A stretch of DNA of 64,000 bases from Anaerolineales bacterium (GCA_025808555.1 CP075526.1:1-64000); one strand, 5' to 3'. Shown: positions 51,252-60,186, counted from the first letter of the stretch. Translations and numbers: made by a program. Notes: generated by a model from the letters alone, not told the origin.

Positions 51252-51263
51252 CTTGCAAGGCAC

Positions 51264-51301
51264 AACAAAAGAGCACGGCCTTCACCGTGCTCTTTTGTTG
51301 G
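51264..51301. terminator. Long symmetric terminator
   Basis: CAACAAAAGAGCACGG and CCGTGCTCTTTTGTTG pair over 16 bp around CCTTCA, serving the ArsR gene and possibly the convergent GtrA gene. Confidence 0.88.
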
Positions 51302-51320
51302 GAATAGTGTGGCTCGTTCT

Positions 51321-51785
51321 CTACTTGCCTAACTCCACATCCCCATAGGTCCAGAAGCGGTTAACGAAGAAGTTCCAGAAGAGCACGATGCCGATGGCGC
51401 CGGCCAGGGCCAGGTTGTGTGTAACCGAATAGGTGCTCAGGCCAAAGGGCATCGGGCGCGTGCCCGCCAACCGGTCGAACCAGGCCGCCAGGCCGTTGAA
51501 GATCGGTGTGCGGATCAGCAGCCCGACCAGGTTCACCAGGCCGTATTGGGCCAGCTGCTGGGTCCACGGCTTGGAGCGCGAATCCTTATAGGTCCACTTG
51601 CGGTTCAGAATGAAGTTGCTGGTGACCGCCGCCAGGAATGAGCCAGCCTGGCTAACCATCGGCAGCACATGCAGCACGTTCAGCAGAACGTTGAATACAG
51701 CAAAGTCCACCACGGCGCCAAAAGCGCCCACGGTGGAAAAGCGCGCAAAGCGTTTGATCTCACGCCGCTTGCTGCGCACGGTCAT
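51321..51785 (-). CDS. GtrA-family membrane protein
   Basis: A 154-residue protein with four helices. [26 protein letters not shown] and [19 protein letters not shown] are GtrA signatures, and a second [14 protein letters not shown] closes it. GtrA proteins are thought to flip undecaprenyl-phosphate-linked sugars. Its ATG overlaps the UDP-sugar enzyme gene by ATGA, fitting a joint role in surface polysaccharide synthesis. Confidence 0.9.
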   Translation of the reverse strand: MTVRSKRREIKRFARFSTVGAFGAVVDFAVFNVLLNVLHVLPMVSQAGSFLAAVTSNFILNRKWTYKDSRSKPWTQQLAQYGLVNLVGLLIRTPIFNGLAAWFDRLAGTRPMPFGLSTYSVTHNLALAGAIGIVLFWNFFVNRFWTYGDVELGK

Positions 51786-52741
51786 TCCAACCCCAGCTGC
51801 TCACGGAAGTATGGGATGGTCTTGCTCAACCCGTCTCGAAGCGAGATGGTCGGCCCCCACTCCAGCCATTCGCGCGCCCGCGCAATGTCAGGCTGGCGGC
51901 GCAAGGGATCACCCGGCAGGAACTGCTTCTTTTGATAGACCAACCCGGCGTTCTTGCCCACCAGCCCATCGATCTCTTTGGCAAACTGCTCAATAGTGAT
52001 CTCATCCGGGTTGCCAATGTTCACCGGCTCGTGAATATCCGAGGTCAGCAAACGGTAGATGCCCTCGATCAGGTCATCCACATAGCAGAAGCTGCGCGTT
52101 TGCTGGCCATCGCCGTAAATGGTCAGCTGCTCCCCGCGCAACGCCTGCTGGATGAAGTTGGCCACCGCCCGGCCGTCATCCACATGCATGCGCGGGCCAT
52201 AAGTGTTGAAGATGCGCACGATGCATGTGTTCACCTTGTGGAAGCGGTGATACGCCATCGTCAGCGCCTCAGCAAAACGCTTGGCCTCGTCATACACCGA
52301 GCGCTCACCGATCGGGTCCACATGGCCCCAGTAACTCTCTTTCTGGGGGTGTTCCAGCGGGTCGCCGTAGATCTCGCTGGTCGAAGCCAGCATGAAACGG
52401 GCATTGTTGGCCAGGGCCACACCCAGGGTATTGTGGGTCCCCAGCGCGCCGGCCTTCATGGTCTGGATGGGCAGATTGGGATATCCGATGGGCGAATTGG
52501 GATTGGGGCTGGCCGGCGAAGCGAAGTGCATGACCGCGTCGAGCTTGCCTGGTACGGAGATGTAGTTGGAGACATCGTGGCGGATGAACAAAAAGCGCTC
52601 ATTGGTGCTGAGGTGGGCCAAATTCTCCGGCTTACCGGTGACAAAATTGTCCATGCCCACCACTTCGTGCCCCTCAGCCAGCAGGCGGTCACACAAATGC
52701 GAGCCTAAGAAGCCCGCCGCGCCAGTTACCAGTATTCGCAT
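51782..52741 (-). CDS. NAD-dependent UDP-glucuronate decarboxylase-like SDR
   Basis: A 319-residue extended short-chain dehydrogenase. [20 protein letters not shown] binds [19 protein letters not shown] supplies the catalytic Ser/Thr, YDEAKRFAE is the YxxxK catalytic pair, and [18 protein letters not shown] matches UDP-xylose synthases. It converts UDP-glucuronate to UDP-xylose, or a close relative of this reaction. It shares an operon with GtrA. Confidence 0.9.
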   Translation of the reverse strand: MRILVTGAAGFLGSHLCDRLLAEGHEVVGMDNFVTGKPENLAHLSTNERFLFIRHDVSNYISVPGKLDAVMHFASPASPNPNSPIGYPNLPIQTMKAGALGTHNTLGVALANNARFMLASTSEIYGDPLEHPQKESYWGHVDPIGERSVYDEAKRFAEALTMAYHRFHKVNTCIVRIFNTYGPRMHVDDGRAVANFIQQALRGEQLTIYGDGQQTRSFCYVDDLIEGIYRLLTSDIHEPVNIGNPDEITIEQFAKEIDGLVGKNAGLVYQKKQFLPGDPLRRQPDIARAREWLEWGPTISLRDGLSKTIPYFREQLGLE

Positions 52742-52811
52742 GTACGCTCTCTTTTAGGTTTGGAGTACTGCTACAAACAAGCCATTTTAACACGCCGGGG
52801 CAAATCAAATC

Positions 52812-52897
52812 GTCCACAGATAAACACAGATGGACGCCAAAAAGAACAAAAGTTATTGCCAAGAATTATCCGTGTTTATCTGTGTGCATCTGTGGAC
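52812..52897. repeat. Inverted pair of CACAGAT repeats
   Basis: GTCCACAGATAAACACAGATG (52812) is mirrored by TTTATCTGTGTGCATCTGTGG (about 52875-52895). The pair ends just before the stop of the G5 lipoprotein gene and could fold as a terminator-like hairpin. Confidence 0.65.
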
Positions 52898-52899
52898 TC

Positions 52900-54465
52900 T
52901 TACTCCCAGCTCACCGCGCTCACCAGGCCATCCCCGGTCAGCTGGCGCGCCTCGCCCGACAGCACATTCACCAGCCACAAATTGCCCTGGTATACGAAGG
53001 CGATCATCCCGCCCGCATCAGCACTTGGTGACCAGGCCAGGCGCTGCGGCTGCAGGCCAGCCGCGCCCTGCGGCGGGAACAGCGCCATGCTGTTGCCGCC
53101 CTCTGACGTGATCACCATCAGCTCATAGCTGCTGATGTCGCTCTGGGTGGGCGTAAAGGCCCGCAGGTAGGCCACCTGCCCGCCTCCGGGCTCCGGCGCC
53201 GGGTTGGCGAACATGCCCACGTTCTGCGCCAGGCGGCGCAGCTCGCCCTGCGGCGAGAGCGCCACCAGGTCAAACAGCTGCGAGCGTTGCTGGCTTTCGA
53301 CGCCGCTTTGCTCGGCATGCTCAACGGTATACAGCCAGCCATCATCGCCCCAGGCCAGCGTCGGCATCCACGCCCAATGGCTGTTGGTCTGGTACGGCGT
53401 CAGCGCCAGCAGGGTCTGCAGGCGGTCAGTGTCAATATCGGCGCTGCCGATTGCATCCGGCCGGGTGAAGGCCAGCGTCTCGCCGTCCGCGCTCCACGCG
53501 TACGCCGAGCCCCACCAGCTGTACAAGCTATCCGTGCGCCGTGCGGGCAGCCCTTGGCGCGGCTCGGTTACTTCGCCGCCGGGCGTAAAGTTGATGAACC
53601 ACAGATCATTGTTGGCTGCCCAGCCGGGCGGGTTGGGGCTGGGTTCTACGGTGGAATAAGCGATCTGGGTAGCGTCTCCACCGGGAGCCCAGCCGGCGTA
53701 ATGCACCACGTTGGCCACTCCAAGCTCGATCAGGCGCAGGTCATTCAGGCTCACCACCCACAGGGTATTGATCTGGCCTTCAACCTCGCTGGCCCGCGAG
53801 AACAACAGCCAATCGCCATCCGGCGAAATTTCAAAGATGCGCCCATCCAGGTCACCGGTGGTGACCAGCGCCTGGCGCGCCCCAGTGTTGTCTTCCAGCA
53901 GCCAGGCATTGCCGCCCGCCAGAAACGCCAGCCGCCCAGGAATAGTGACCGCGCTAAATGACGACTGCGCGCCGATCATGACGATCTCTTCCACCGGGGG
54001 AGTTATGACTTGCGAGCGCACCGCCGTGCGTGAGACCAGTTCGCCGTCCTCATACAGCAGGCGATATGTGACTTCTTCCAGCCCATTAACGCCGTTCTGG
54101 ATCAGGCGCTGCTCACCCACCGTCAGCGCCTCGTTCTGCAATGTGCGCGAGACGAAAGGCAGCGCCTGCTCTTCCACTTCGTAGGCTTCTTCGACTCGCA
54201 CCACGCGGATCTCGTCGCCGTCCGCCAGCTGCGCAAGGCTGTGCGGCTCGCTGCGGTCCAGCGGGCCCAGGGTCACGCCCGCCGCTTGCAGCGCATCGCT
54301 GACCCGGCTGCCGGCCGCCACGCTGACAGCGCGGCTTTCGCCGTCGGCTGTCACGCTAACGCTGATCGCCTCGGCGCTGGCGGCCTGGCTGCAGGCAGCC
54401 AGGGCCAGCAGCAGGCATAAAAGTTGGGCCAAAAGGCCCGGCTGGTATAATGCGCGCTTGCTCAT
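52900..54465 (-). CDS. Lipoprotein with ubiquitin-like/G5 domain and beta-propeller
   Basis: A 521-residue lipoprotein (lipobox LAAC, Cys25). A DUF348-like ubiquitin fold (about 34-90: VSVTADGESRAVSVAAGSRVSDALQAAGVTLG) is followed by a G5 domain (about 95-165: EEQALPFVSRTLQNEALTVGEQRLIQNGVNGLEEVTYRLLYEDGE), then a propeller with PD40-like blades (ISPDGDWLLFSRA, WSADGETLAFTRP). DUF348-G5 pairs occur in resuscitation-promoting factors and bind cell-wall sugars; here the lytic domain is replaced by a propeller. A surface-binding scaffold is likely. Confidence 0.85.
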   Translation of the reverse strand: MSKRALYQPGLLAQLLCLLLALAACSQAASAEAISVSVTADGESRAVSVAAGSRVSDALQAAGVTLGPLDRSEPHSLAQLADGDEIRVVRVEEAYEVEEQALPFVSRTLQNEALTVGEQRLIQNGVNGLEEVTYRLLYEDGELVSRTAVRSQVITPPVEEIVMIGAQSSFSAVTIPGRLAFLAGGNAWLLEDNTGARQALVTTGDLDGRIFEISPDGDWLLFSRASEVEGQINTLWVVSLNDLRLIELGVANVVHYAGWAPGGDATQIAYSTVEPSPNPPGWAANNDLWFINFTPGGEVTEPRQGLPARRTDSLYSWWGSAYAWSADGETLAFTRPDAIGSADIDTDRLQTLLALTPYQTNSHWAWMPTLAWGDDGWLYTVEHAEQSGVESQQRSQLFDLVALSPQGELRRLAQNVGMFANPAPEPGGGQVAYLRAFTPTQSDISSYELMVITSEGGNSMALFPPQGAAGLQPQRLAWSPSADAGGMIAFVYQGNLWLVNVLSGEARQLTGDGLVSAVSWE

Positions 54466-54487
54466 CGAAAGGTAAAGCTAATATAGC

Positions 54488-55075
54488 ATGGCGGCAAAAA
54501 AGGCATCTGCAGCAGCAAACGAAGAAAAACTCACCCTCGAAGCGCGCATTGAAGCGCTGCTCTTCGTCGCCCCCGGCTTGGTGGCAGTGAACCAGCTCGC
54601 CACCGCGCTGGAAGTGCCGCCCAAGCAGGTGGAAGCCGCCCTGCCGGCGGTGGAAGAAGCCTTCGCCACCCGCGGCATTCGCCTGCAGCGCTACCGCGGT
54701 GAGCTGCGCCTGATCAGCGCCCCGGAGGCCGCGCCGCTGGTCGAGCGCTTCCTGCATCTCGAGGCGACCACTCGCCTCAGCGCCGCGGCGCTGGAGTGCC
54801 TCGCCATCGTCGCCTATCAGCAGCCGATCACCCGCCCGCAGATCGACTCTGTGCGCGGCGTCAACAGCGACAGCTCGATCCGCTCGTTGCTGACCCACGG
54901 CCTGGTGGAAGAAGCTGGCCGCGCTGATGGCCCGGGCCGCCCCATCCTGTACTCCACCACTTCTGAATTCCTGCAGCATTTCGGCCTCAGCAAGATCGAA
55001 GATCTTCCCAAGCTGAATCTGGAAAATGTGGCTTCACAAGCCCAATTGCCAACTCTGCCAGGCCTTAAATCCTGA
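54488..55075 (+). CDS. scpB: Segregation and condensation protein B
   Basis: A 195-residue partner of Smc-ScpA in chromosome condensation. Two winged-helix domains are visible: LEARIEALLFVAPGLVAVNQLATALEV and LSAAALECLAIVAYQQPITRPQIDSVRGVNSDSSIRSLLTHGLVEEAGRADGPGRPILYSTT, the latter diagnostic. It ends FGLSKIEDLPKL. scpA is not visible in the window. It is divergent from the G5 lipoprotein with only 22 bp between. Confidence 0.95.
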   Translation: MAAKKASAAANEEKLTLEARIEALLFVAPGLVAVNQLATALEVPPKQVEAALPAVEEAFATRGIRLQRYRGELRLISAPEAAPLVERFLHLEATTRLSAAALECLAIVAYQQPITRPQIDSVRGVNSDSSIRSLLTHGLVEEAGRADGPGRPILYSTTSEFLQHFGLSKIEDLPKLNLENVASQAQLPTLPGLKS

Positions 55076-55126
55076 AATTCGCTCCGAAAAGCCCGTAAAA
55101 CGCGTCACCAACTCTGATCTTTGGGG

Positions 55127-55156
55127 TTGATTCATTTCCGTTTTACCCCTTATAAT
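55127..55156 (+). promoter_or_regulatory. Promoter of the amino-acid ABC operon
   Basis: TTGATT (55127-55132) and TATAAT (55151-55156), 18-bp spacer. The leader of about 105 bases holds three consecutive 4-bp stems (GTAT/ATAC, ACCT/AGGT, GTAC/GTAC at about 55178-55212). Confidence 0.7.
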
Positions 55157-55268
55157 CTCATTCTCCATTCTGGCGTTTAGTATACGAAATACCTACGGAG
55201 GTACTGACGTACTACTAAATGGGCCTATCCAGGCCAGTCATACCAAATCTTGTAAGGAGAAAAGATAT

Positions 55269-56381
55269 ATGACCAAGAAGCTGTACCCTGTTTTGGGTCT
55301 GCTGCTGGCCACCGCGGTGCTCCTCGCCGCCTGTGGCGGTAGCCCCGCCCCTGCCACCGGTGAAGCCCCGGTCGCCGAGCAGCCCACCGCTGCTCCCGCC
55401 GAGATCATCTTCACCACCCCCTCTGGCTACGGTGTAACCCTGGAAGCCGTGCAAGCTCGCGGCAACCTGATCTGCGGTGTGAACTCGCAGGTGCCTGGTT
55501 TCGGTTACGTTGACGCCGACGGCAACTTCTCCGGCGTGGACGTGGACTACTGCCGCGCCCTGGCTGCCGCCATCTTTGGCGACGCCACCGCTGTTGAGTT
55601 CCGCCCCGTGACCGCTGCCGAGCGCTTCACCGCTCTGCAGTCCGGCGAAATTGACGTGCTGAGCCGCAACACCACTTGGAGCACCCTGCGTGACACCGAG
55701 CTGGGCGGCAACTTCACTGCCACGACCTTCTACGATGGTCAGGGCCTGATGGTCCGCGAAGACAGCGGCATCACTGACATCGCCGGCCTCGACGGTGGCA
55801 CGATCTGCGTGCAGACCGGCACCACCACCGAGCTGAACCTGGCTGACGTCTTCGCCGCCGCCGGTGTGAGCTACACCCCGGCCGTGTTCGAAGATGCTGA
55901 TGGCACCTTCGCCGCTTACGCCGAGGGCCGCTGTGACGCCGTCACCACCGACAAGTCCGGCTTGGTTTCCCGCCGCACTGTGCTGGCTGACCCGGATGCT
56001 CACGTGATCCTGGATGTCACCATGTCCAAGGAGCCCCTGGGCCCCATGGTTCGCCACGGTGATGACCAGTGGTTCGACATTGCGCAGTGGACCGTGTTCG
56101 CCATGATCTCCGCTGAGGAGTTCGGCGTCACCTCCGCCAATGTTGACAGCATGATGACCAGCTCCAACCCCGAAGTCCTGCGTATGCTGGGCGCCGAGGG
56201 CGAGTTGGGCGCCGCTCTGGGCCTGAGCTCCGACTGGGCGTACAACATCATCAGCCAGGTGGGTAACTACGAAGAGGTCTACAACCGCAGCCTGGGTCCG
56301 GACACTCCGACCTACATCCCCCGCGGTCTGAACAGCCTCTACACCGAAGGCGGCCTGCTCTACGCTCCGCCCTTCCGCTAG
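55269..56381 (+). CDS. aapJ: Amino-acid ABC transporter substrate-binding lipoprotein, AapJ-like
   Basis: A 370-residue lipoprotein with LLAAC lipobox (Cys21) and an Ala/Pro linker. The family 3 fold shows LICGVNSQVPGFGYVDADGNFSGVDVDYCRALAAAIFGD, FTALQSGEIDVLSRNTTWSTLRDTELG and GGTICVQTGTTTELNL, all typical of the general L-amino-acid binding protein AapJ. Charged and neutral amino acids are the likely ligands. AAGGAG precedes the ATG. A hairpin downstream probably sets its excess over the membrane subunits. Confidence 0.93.
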   Translation: MTKKLYPVLGLLLATAVLLAACGGSPAPATGEAPVAEQPTAAPAEIIFTTPSGYGVTLEAVQARGNLICGVNSQVPGFGYVDADGNFSGVDVDYCRALAAAIFGDATAVEFRPVTAAERFTALQSGEIDVLSRNTTWSTLRDTELGGNFTATTFYDGQGLMVREDSGITDIAGLDGGTICVQTGTTTELNLADVFAAAGVSYTPAVFEDADGTFAAYAEGRCDAVTTDKSGLVSRRTVLADPDAHVILDVTMSKEPLGPMVRHGDDQWFDIAQWTVFAMISAEEFGVTSANVDSMMTSSNPEVLRMLGAEGELGAALGLSSDWAYNIISQVGNYEEVYNRSLGPDTPTYIPRGLNSLYTEGGLLYAPPFR

Positions 56382-56408
56382 ACCGGCTTACCTGTAACAC
56401 GAACACGA

Positions 56409-56442
56409 TACGGGGGCGGGCACATGCCCGCCCCCGTATTTG
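56409..56442 (+). terminator. Intra-operon hairpin after aapJ
   Basis: TACGGGGGCGGGC-ACAT-GCCCGCCCCCGTA (56409-56438) followed by TTTG. The stem is very strong but the T-tract is short, so partial termination or RNA stabilisation is likely. Confidence 0.75.
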
Positions 56443-56458
56443 TAAGTAGGAGGAATGC

Positions 56459-57640
56459 ATGGCAAACGCCCCCAGAGCACATGCCAACCCGCCCTTCTGG
56501 AGAGACGAGCGGGTGCTCAAACTGCTGGCCCAGCTTGTTTTTGGCGCGGCAGTGCTGATCTTTGGCTACATCCTCATCCAAAACATGATCAACGGCCTGC
56601 GCCAGCAAGGCACTACGCTGGGCATTGGCTTTTTGCAAAACACGGCCGGCTTTGACCTGGCCGAAACCCTGAACGGCTTCACGCGCAGCTCCGCTTATAT
56701 TCAGGCCTTTCTTGCCGGTTTGTACAACACGCTGCTGGTCAGCGCGGTGGGCGTCCTGTTCTCCACCATCCTCGGCATCATTCTGGGCGTGGCGCGCCTC
56801 TCCAGCAATCTGCTGGTGCGCACATTGGCCACCGCCTACCTGGAGCTGATGCGCAACTTGTCCTTATTGGTGTTCCTCATCTTCTGGTATCTGGCCGTGT
56901 TCCTCAAACTGCCGCTGGTGCGCGAGGCGATCACCTGGCCCGGCAATATCATCCTCAGCAACCGCGGCATCGGCATCCCCTGGGGTATCCCCACTGAAAC
57001 CTGGCCAGCCTTCAAACTGTTCCTGCTGGGCGGCCTGGCCCTCGCCCTTGTCATCACAGTTGCCTTTCACTTTCAGGGCAAGCGCACCGGCAAAGCCCCG
57101 CTGGCCATCATTTGGGCGCCGCTGGCCTTTCTGGCCGTGGCGGCCGCGGGCTGGTTTGTGCAGTCGGTGGCCCCGCTCAGCCTGGACCTGCCCGCCGTGC
57201 AGGGCCTCAACATCCGCGGCGGCCGCATCTTCACGCCGGAGTTTATGGCGCTGACCTCCGGCCTGGTGCTGTACACCGCCGCTTTTATCGGCGAGGTAGT
57301 ACGCGCCGGCATCCAGGCCGTGTCCAAGGGCCAGGTGGAAGCCGCCCGCGCCATCGGTCTCAGCAGCTTCCAAACCCTGCGCTTGGTCGTCTTCCCGCAA
57401 GCGCTGCAAGTCATCATCCCCCCGCTCACCAGCCAATACCTTAACCTGACCAAGAACTCTTCGCTGGCGATCGCGGTGGGCTATCCCGATCTGTTCTACG
57501 TGTCCAACACGATCCTGAACCAGAGCGGCCGCGCCGTGGAAATGATCACGCTGGTCATGCTCACCTATCTGCTTTTTAGCCTAATCACCTCGATCTTCAT
57601 GAACTGGTACAACGCCCGCGTGCGTCTGGTGGAGCGCTAA
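56459..57640 (+). CDS. aapQ: Amino-acid ABC transporter permease, AapQ-like
   Basis: A 393-residue permease with about eight helices. GFTRSSAYIQAFLAGLYNTLLVSAVGVLFSTILGIILGVARLS and the coupling loop EAARAIGLSSFQTLRLVVFPQALQVIIPPLTSQYLNLTKNSSLA match the AapQ subunit, including the long central insertion. AGGAGGAATGC precedes the ATG. The next gene begins directly after its stop. Confidence 0.93.
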   Translation: MANAPRAHANPPFWRDERVLKLLAQLVFGAAVLIFGYILIQNMINGLRQQGTTLGIGFLQNTAGFDLAETLNGFTRSSAYIQAFLAGLYNTLLVSAVGVLFSTILGIILGVARLSSNLLVRTLATAYLELMRNLSLLVFLIFWYLAVFLKLPLVREAITWPGNIILSNRGIGIPWGIPTETWPAFKLFLLGGLALALVITVAFHFQGKRTGKAPLAIIWAPLAFLAVAAAGWFVQSVAPLSLDLPAVQGLNIRGGRIFTPEFMALTSGLVLYTAAFIGEVVRAGIQAVSKGQVEAARAIGLSSFQTLRLVVFPQALQVIIPPLTSQYLNLTKNSSLAIAVGYPDLFYVSNTILNQSGRAVEMITLVMLTYLLFSLITSIFMNWYNARVRLVER

Positions 57641-58837
57641 ATGACAGCCCAAACGACCGTCAAGCCACCTCTGGCTGAGCGCCACACCCCACTGGGCTGG
57701 CTACGCAAGAACCTGTTCAACTCCTGGGGCAACGCCATCCTCACCATTGTCGCCGGCTGGCTGACCTTTGTCACGCTGCGCGGCCTGATCACTTGGGTCT
57801 TCACCGAGGCGGACTGGACCGTGATCGAGACCAACCTGCGTCTGATCCTGCTCGGCCAGTACCCCATCGCCGAGGTCTGGCGCATCTGGGTCTCGATGCT
57901 GCTGCTGGCCTTCCTCATCGGCAATTCGCTCTCGATCTGGGGCAAGGGCAAAACATCCACCCGCTTCACGGTCCTGCTCACCGGCGTGCTCCTGGCGCTG
58001 GCCTTCGTGGTCAGCGGCCCTTCACGCCAATGGCTACTGGGCATGGCGGCGCTGTTGGCCGCCGGCTGGTGGCTTGCCCGCGGTGCGGGCAAGGCTATGC
58101 GCAACGTAGTGGGAATTGGCTGGGTGGTGTGGCCGCCCATCTTCATCCTGCTGCTGCGCGGCTTCGGCGAAGGCGGCTTGCTGCCTCAGGTAGGCACGAA
58201 TTTATGGGGCGGGCTGATGCTCACCTTCATGCTCACCATCGTGGGCATCGTGTTCTCTTTCCCCATCGGTGTGCTGCTGGCCCTCGGCCGCCAATCTGAG
58301 CTGCGCATTGTGCGCTGGTTCTGCATCGCCTTCATCGAGATCGTGCGCGGCGTGCCGCTCATCACCATCCTGTTCATGGCGCAGCTGATGCTGCCGCTGT
58401 TCCTGCCGGCTGGCCTCACCATTGACCGCGTGCTTCGCGCCATGGTGGGCATTACGCTGTTCAGCGCCGCCTACCTGGCCGAGAATGTGCGCGGCGGCCT
58501 GCAAGCCATCCCCAAAGGCCAGTACGAGGCTGCCTACGCCCTGGGGCTGAGCAACCCGCAATCGATGGGCCTCATCATCCTGCCTCAGGCGCTGCGCCTC
58601 ATCATCCCCATCCTGGTCGGCCAGTTCATCGCCCTGTTCAAAGACACGGCGCTGGTTGCCATCGTGGGCCTGTTCGACCTGGTGGGTATTGCCCGCACAG
58701 TGCTGGCCCAGCCCGCCTTCCTGGGCACCCATCGCGAGGTCTACGCATTCATTTCACTGCTGTACTGGGTGTTTAGCTACGCCATGTCCTACGTCAGTAT
58801 CCGCCTGGAAGATTCACTGGGCGTAGGTAAACGATAA
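57641..58837 (+). CDS. aapM: Amino-acid ABC transporter permease, AapM-like
   Basis: A 398-residue permease that pairs with AapQ. It has a long N-terminal membrane extension (about 1-180) and then the HisM-type core: GLMLTFMLTIVGIVFSFPIGVLLALGRQSELRIVRWFCIAFIEIVRGVPLITILFM and EAAYALGLSNPQSMGLIILPQALRLIIPILVGQFIALFKDTALV. Adjacent start and stop suggest coupled translation. Confidence 0.93.
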   Translation: MTAQTTVKPPLAERHTPLGWLRKNLFNSWGNAILTIVAGWLTFVTLRGLITWVFTEADWTVIETNLRLILLGQYPIAEVWRIWVSMLLLAFLIGNSLSIWGKGKTSTRFTVLLTGVLLALAFVVSGPSRQWLLGMAALLAAGWWLARGAGKAMRNVVGIGWVVWPPIFILLLRGFGEGGLLPQVGTNLWGGLMLTFMLTIVGIVFSFPIGVLLALGRQSELRIVRWFCIAFIEIVRGVPLITILFMAQLMLPLFLPAGLTIDRVLRAMVGITLFSAAYLAENVRGGLQAIPKGQYEAAYALGLSNPQSMGLIILPQALRLIIPILVGQFIALFKDTALVAIVGLFDLVGIARTVLAQPAFLGTHREVYAFISLLYWVFSYAMSYVSIRLEDSLGVGKR

Positions 58838-58849
58838 GTGAGGAGAACC

Positions 58850-59599
58850 ATGACCGCTGACAAAACCCCTATCATCATCGCCAAGGATGTACACAAATGG
58901 TTTGGCGATTTTCAAGCCCTGCGCGGTGTGAGCATGGAAGTGAAGCAGGGTGAAGTGATCGTGATCTTCGGGCCTTCCGGCTCGGGCAAATCCACCTTCA
59001 TCCGCACCATCAACCATCTCGAAGAGCACCAACAGGGCGACATTGTCGTGGACGGCATTGAGCTGAGCCACGATGTGCGCAACATCGAAAAGATCCGCGA
59101 GGAGACCGGCATGGTCTTCCAGCAGTTCAACCTCTTTCCGCATCTCACCGTACTGCAGAACATCACTTTGGCCCCGATCTGGGTAAAGAAGTGGGATAAG
59201 CCCCGCGCCGAGGCCAAAGCCATGGAGCTGCTCAACCGTGTCGGTATCCCTGAGCAGGCCCACAAGTACCCCGGCCAGCTCTCCGGCGGCCAGCAGCAGC
59301 GCGTCGCCATCGCCCGCGCCCTCGCCATGGAGCCCAAGATCATGCTCTTCGACGAGCCCACCAGTGCCCTGGATCCTGAGATGATCAAAGAAGTGCTTGA
59401 CGCCATGATCGAGCTGGCCAAGACTGGCATGACCATGCTGGTGGTCACCCACGAGATGGGCTTCGCCCGCGCCGTGGCCGACCGCATGTTTTTCTTCGAC
59501 AAAGGCGAGATCGTCGAAAGCGGCACGCCCGACCAGATCTTCAAGTCGCCCAAGGAAGACCGCACCAAGCTGTTCCTATCTCAGATCTTGCATCACTAG
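58850..59599 (+). CDS. aapP: Amino-acid ABC transporter ATP-binding protein, AapP-like
   Basis: A 249-residue ATPase of the polar-amino-acid class. Walker [11 protein letters not shown]-loop [13 protein letters not shown], signature [19 protein letters not shown], Walker B IMLFDEP and switch [10 protein letters not shown] are all intact. GTGAGGAGA precedes the ATG at 58850. The gene ends LSQILHH with its TAG lying inside a tRNA-like remnant on the other strand. Confidence 0.95.
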   Translation: MTADKTPIIIAKDVHKWFGDFQALRGVSMEVKQGEVIVIFGPSGSGKSTFIRTINHLEEHQQGDIVVDGIELSHDVRNIEKIREETGMVFQQFNLFPHLTVLQNITLAPIWVKKWDKPRAEAKAMELLNRVGIPEQAHKYPGQLSGGQQQRVAIARALAMEPKIMLFDEPTSALDPEMIKEVLDAMIELAKTGMTMLVVTHEMGFARAVADRMFFFDKGEIVESGTPDQIFKSPKEDRTKLFLSQILHH

Positions 59600-59636
59600 G
59601 ACTCGAACCTGGAACCTTCGGGTTACGAGCCCGATG
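59598..59636 (-). pseudogene. 3'-half remnant of a tRNA gene, probably Thr(CGT)-like
   Basis: On the minus strand an anticodon arm TCGGG-CTCGTAA-CCCGA (59618-59634), a short variable loop and a T-arm CCAGG-TTCGAGT-CCTAG (59596-59612, with one mismatch) are in correct order and spacing. The acceptor and D-arm are absent. It overlaps the aapP stop. Confidence 0.75.
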
Positions 59637-59649
59637 ACAATTGTTCAGA

Positions 59650-59684
59650 AAAAGAGAGCGCACAGAGTGCGCTCTCTTTTTTGT
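59650..59684 (+). terminator. Terminator of the aap operon
   Basis: AGAGAGCGCAC-AGA-GTGCGCTCTCT (59653-59677) followed by TTTTTTG. Confidence 0.9.
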
Positions 59685-59712
59685 TGTACCACCCCAGCGT
59701 AACAAACACCAC

Positions 59713-59740
59713 CGTGCGTCCCGAGCGCAGCGAGGGACCC
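59713..59740. repeat. CCCGAGCG repeat, downstream flank of the GIY-YIG gene
   Basis: CGTCCCGAGCGCAGCGAGGG directly abuts the GIY-YIG stop codon. The copy at 60084-60112 is in the opposite orientation. Confidence 0.8.
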
Positions 59741-60049
59741 CTATTCACTCATCTCACCGTCAAGCCAATCCCTACTCAGATCTTTGAACTCCGGATTCAT
59801 TGTTCGGATCAAATCAAGCTTCTTGCTCCGCCGCCACCCTTTAATTATCTTCTCGGCCTTCATAGCATCAATCGGATGCTCAAACACCTCGTAAAACAGA
59901 AGTCTTGTTGTGCGATAGCGTTTGGAAAAGGCATTTGTTTCTCCGGTCATGTGCTGATGGAGTCTAGCTGCCAGGTCCGAGGTCATCCCTGTATACAGGA
60001 CACCGGTAGTATTGCCCACAATGTAGACGTAAGTCTGCTTTTTCCCCAT
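59741..60049 (-). CDS. Stand-alone GIY-YIG endonuclease-like protein
   Basis: A 102-residue protein consisting of one GIY-YIG domain. YVYIVGNTTGVLYTGMTSDLAARLHQHM holds the variant GIY-YIG pair (YIV...YTG) with the catalytic Arg, FYEVFEHPIDAMKAEKIIKGW supplies the metal-binding Glu, and LIRTMNPEFKDLSRDW closes it, as in the UPF0213/YhbQ-related small proteins. It is flanked on both sides by inverted copies of one repeat, which suggests the cassette is or was mobile. ATG 60049 is chosen. Confidence 0.9.
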   Translation of the reverse strand: MGKKQTYVYIVGNTTGVLYTGMTSDLAARLHQHMTGETNAFSKRYRTTRLLFYEVFEHPIDAMKAEKIIKGWRRSKKLDLIRTMNPEFKDLSRDWLDGEMSE

Positions 60050-60083
60050 TTCCCAATTGTACATTTAGCCAAAACAAGTCAAC

Positions 60084-60112
60084 GAGGGTCCCTCGCTTCG
60101 CTCGGGACACAC
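60084..60112. repeat. CCCGAGCG repeat, upstream flank of the GIY-YIG gene
   Basis: GGGTCCCTCGCTTCGCTCGG is the inverse of the copy at 59713-59740. Confidence 0.8.
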
Positions 60113-60186
60113 CTCACCTCCCGCAAAAAATGAGCCCACCTTGACAACTCTTGCCATCCTAGAACACATGTGCGAATATAGCCCAC

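Noticed and set aside
60141-60186. TTGACA at 60141 as promoter of the radical SAM/HhH gene
   Set aside because: No acceptable -10 element lies 15-19 bp downstream.
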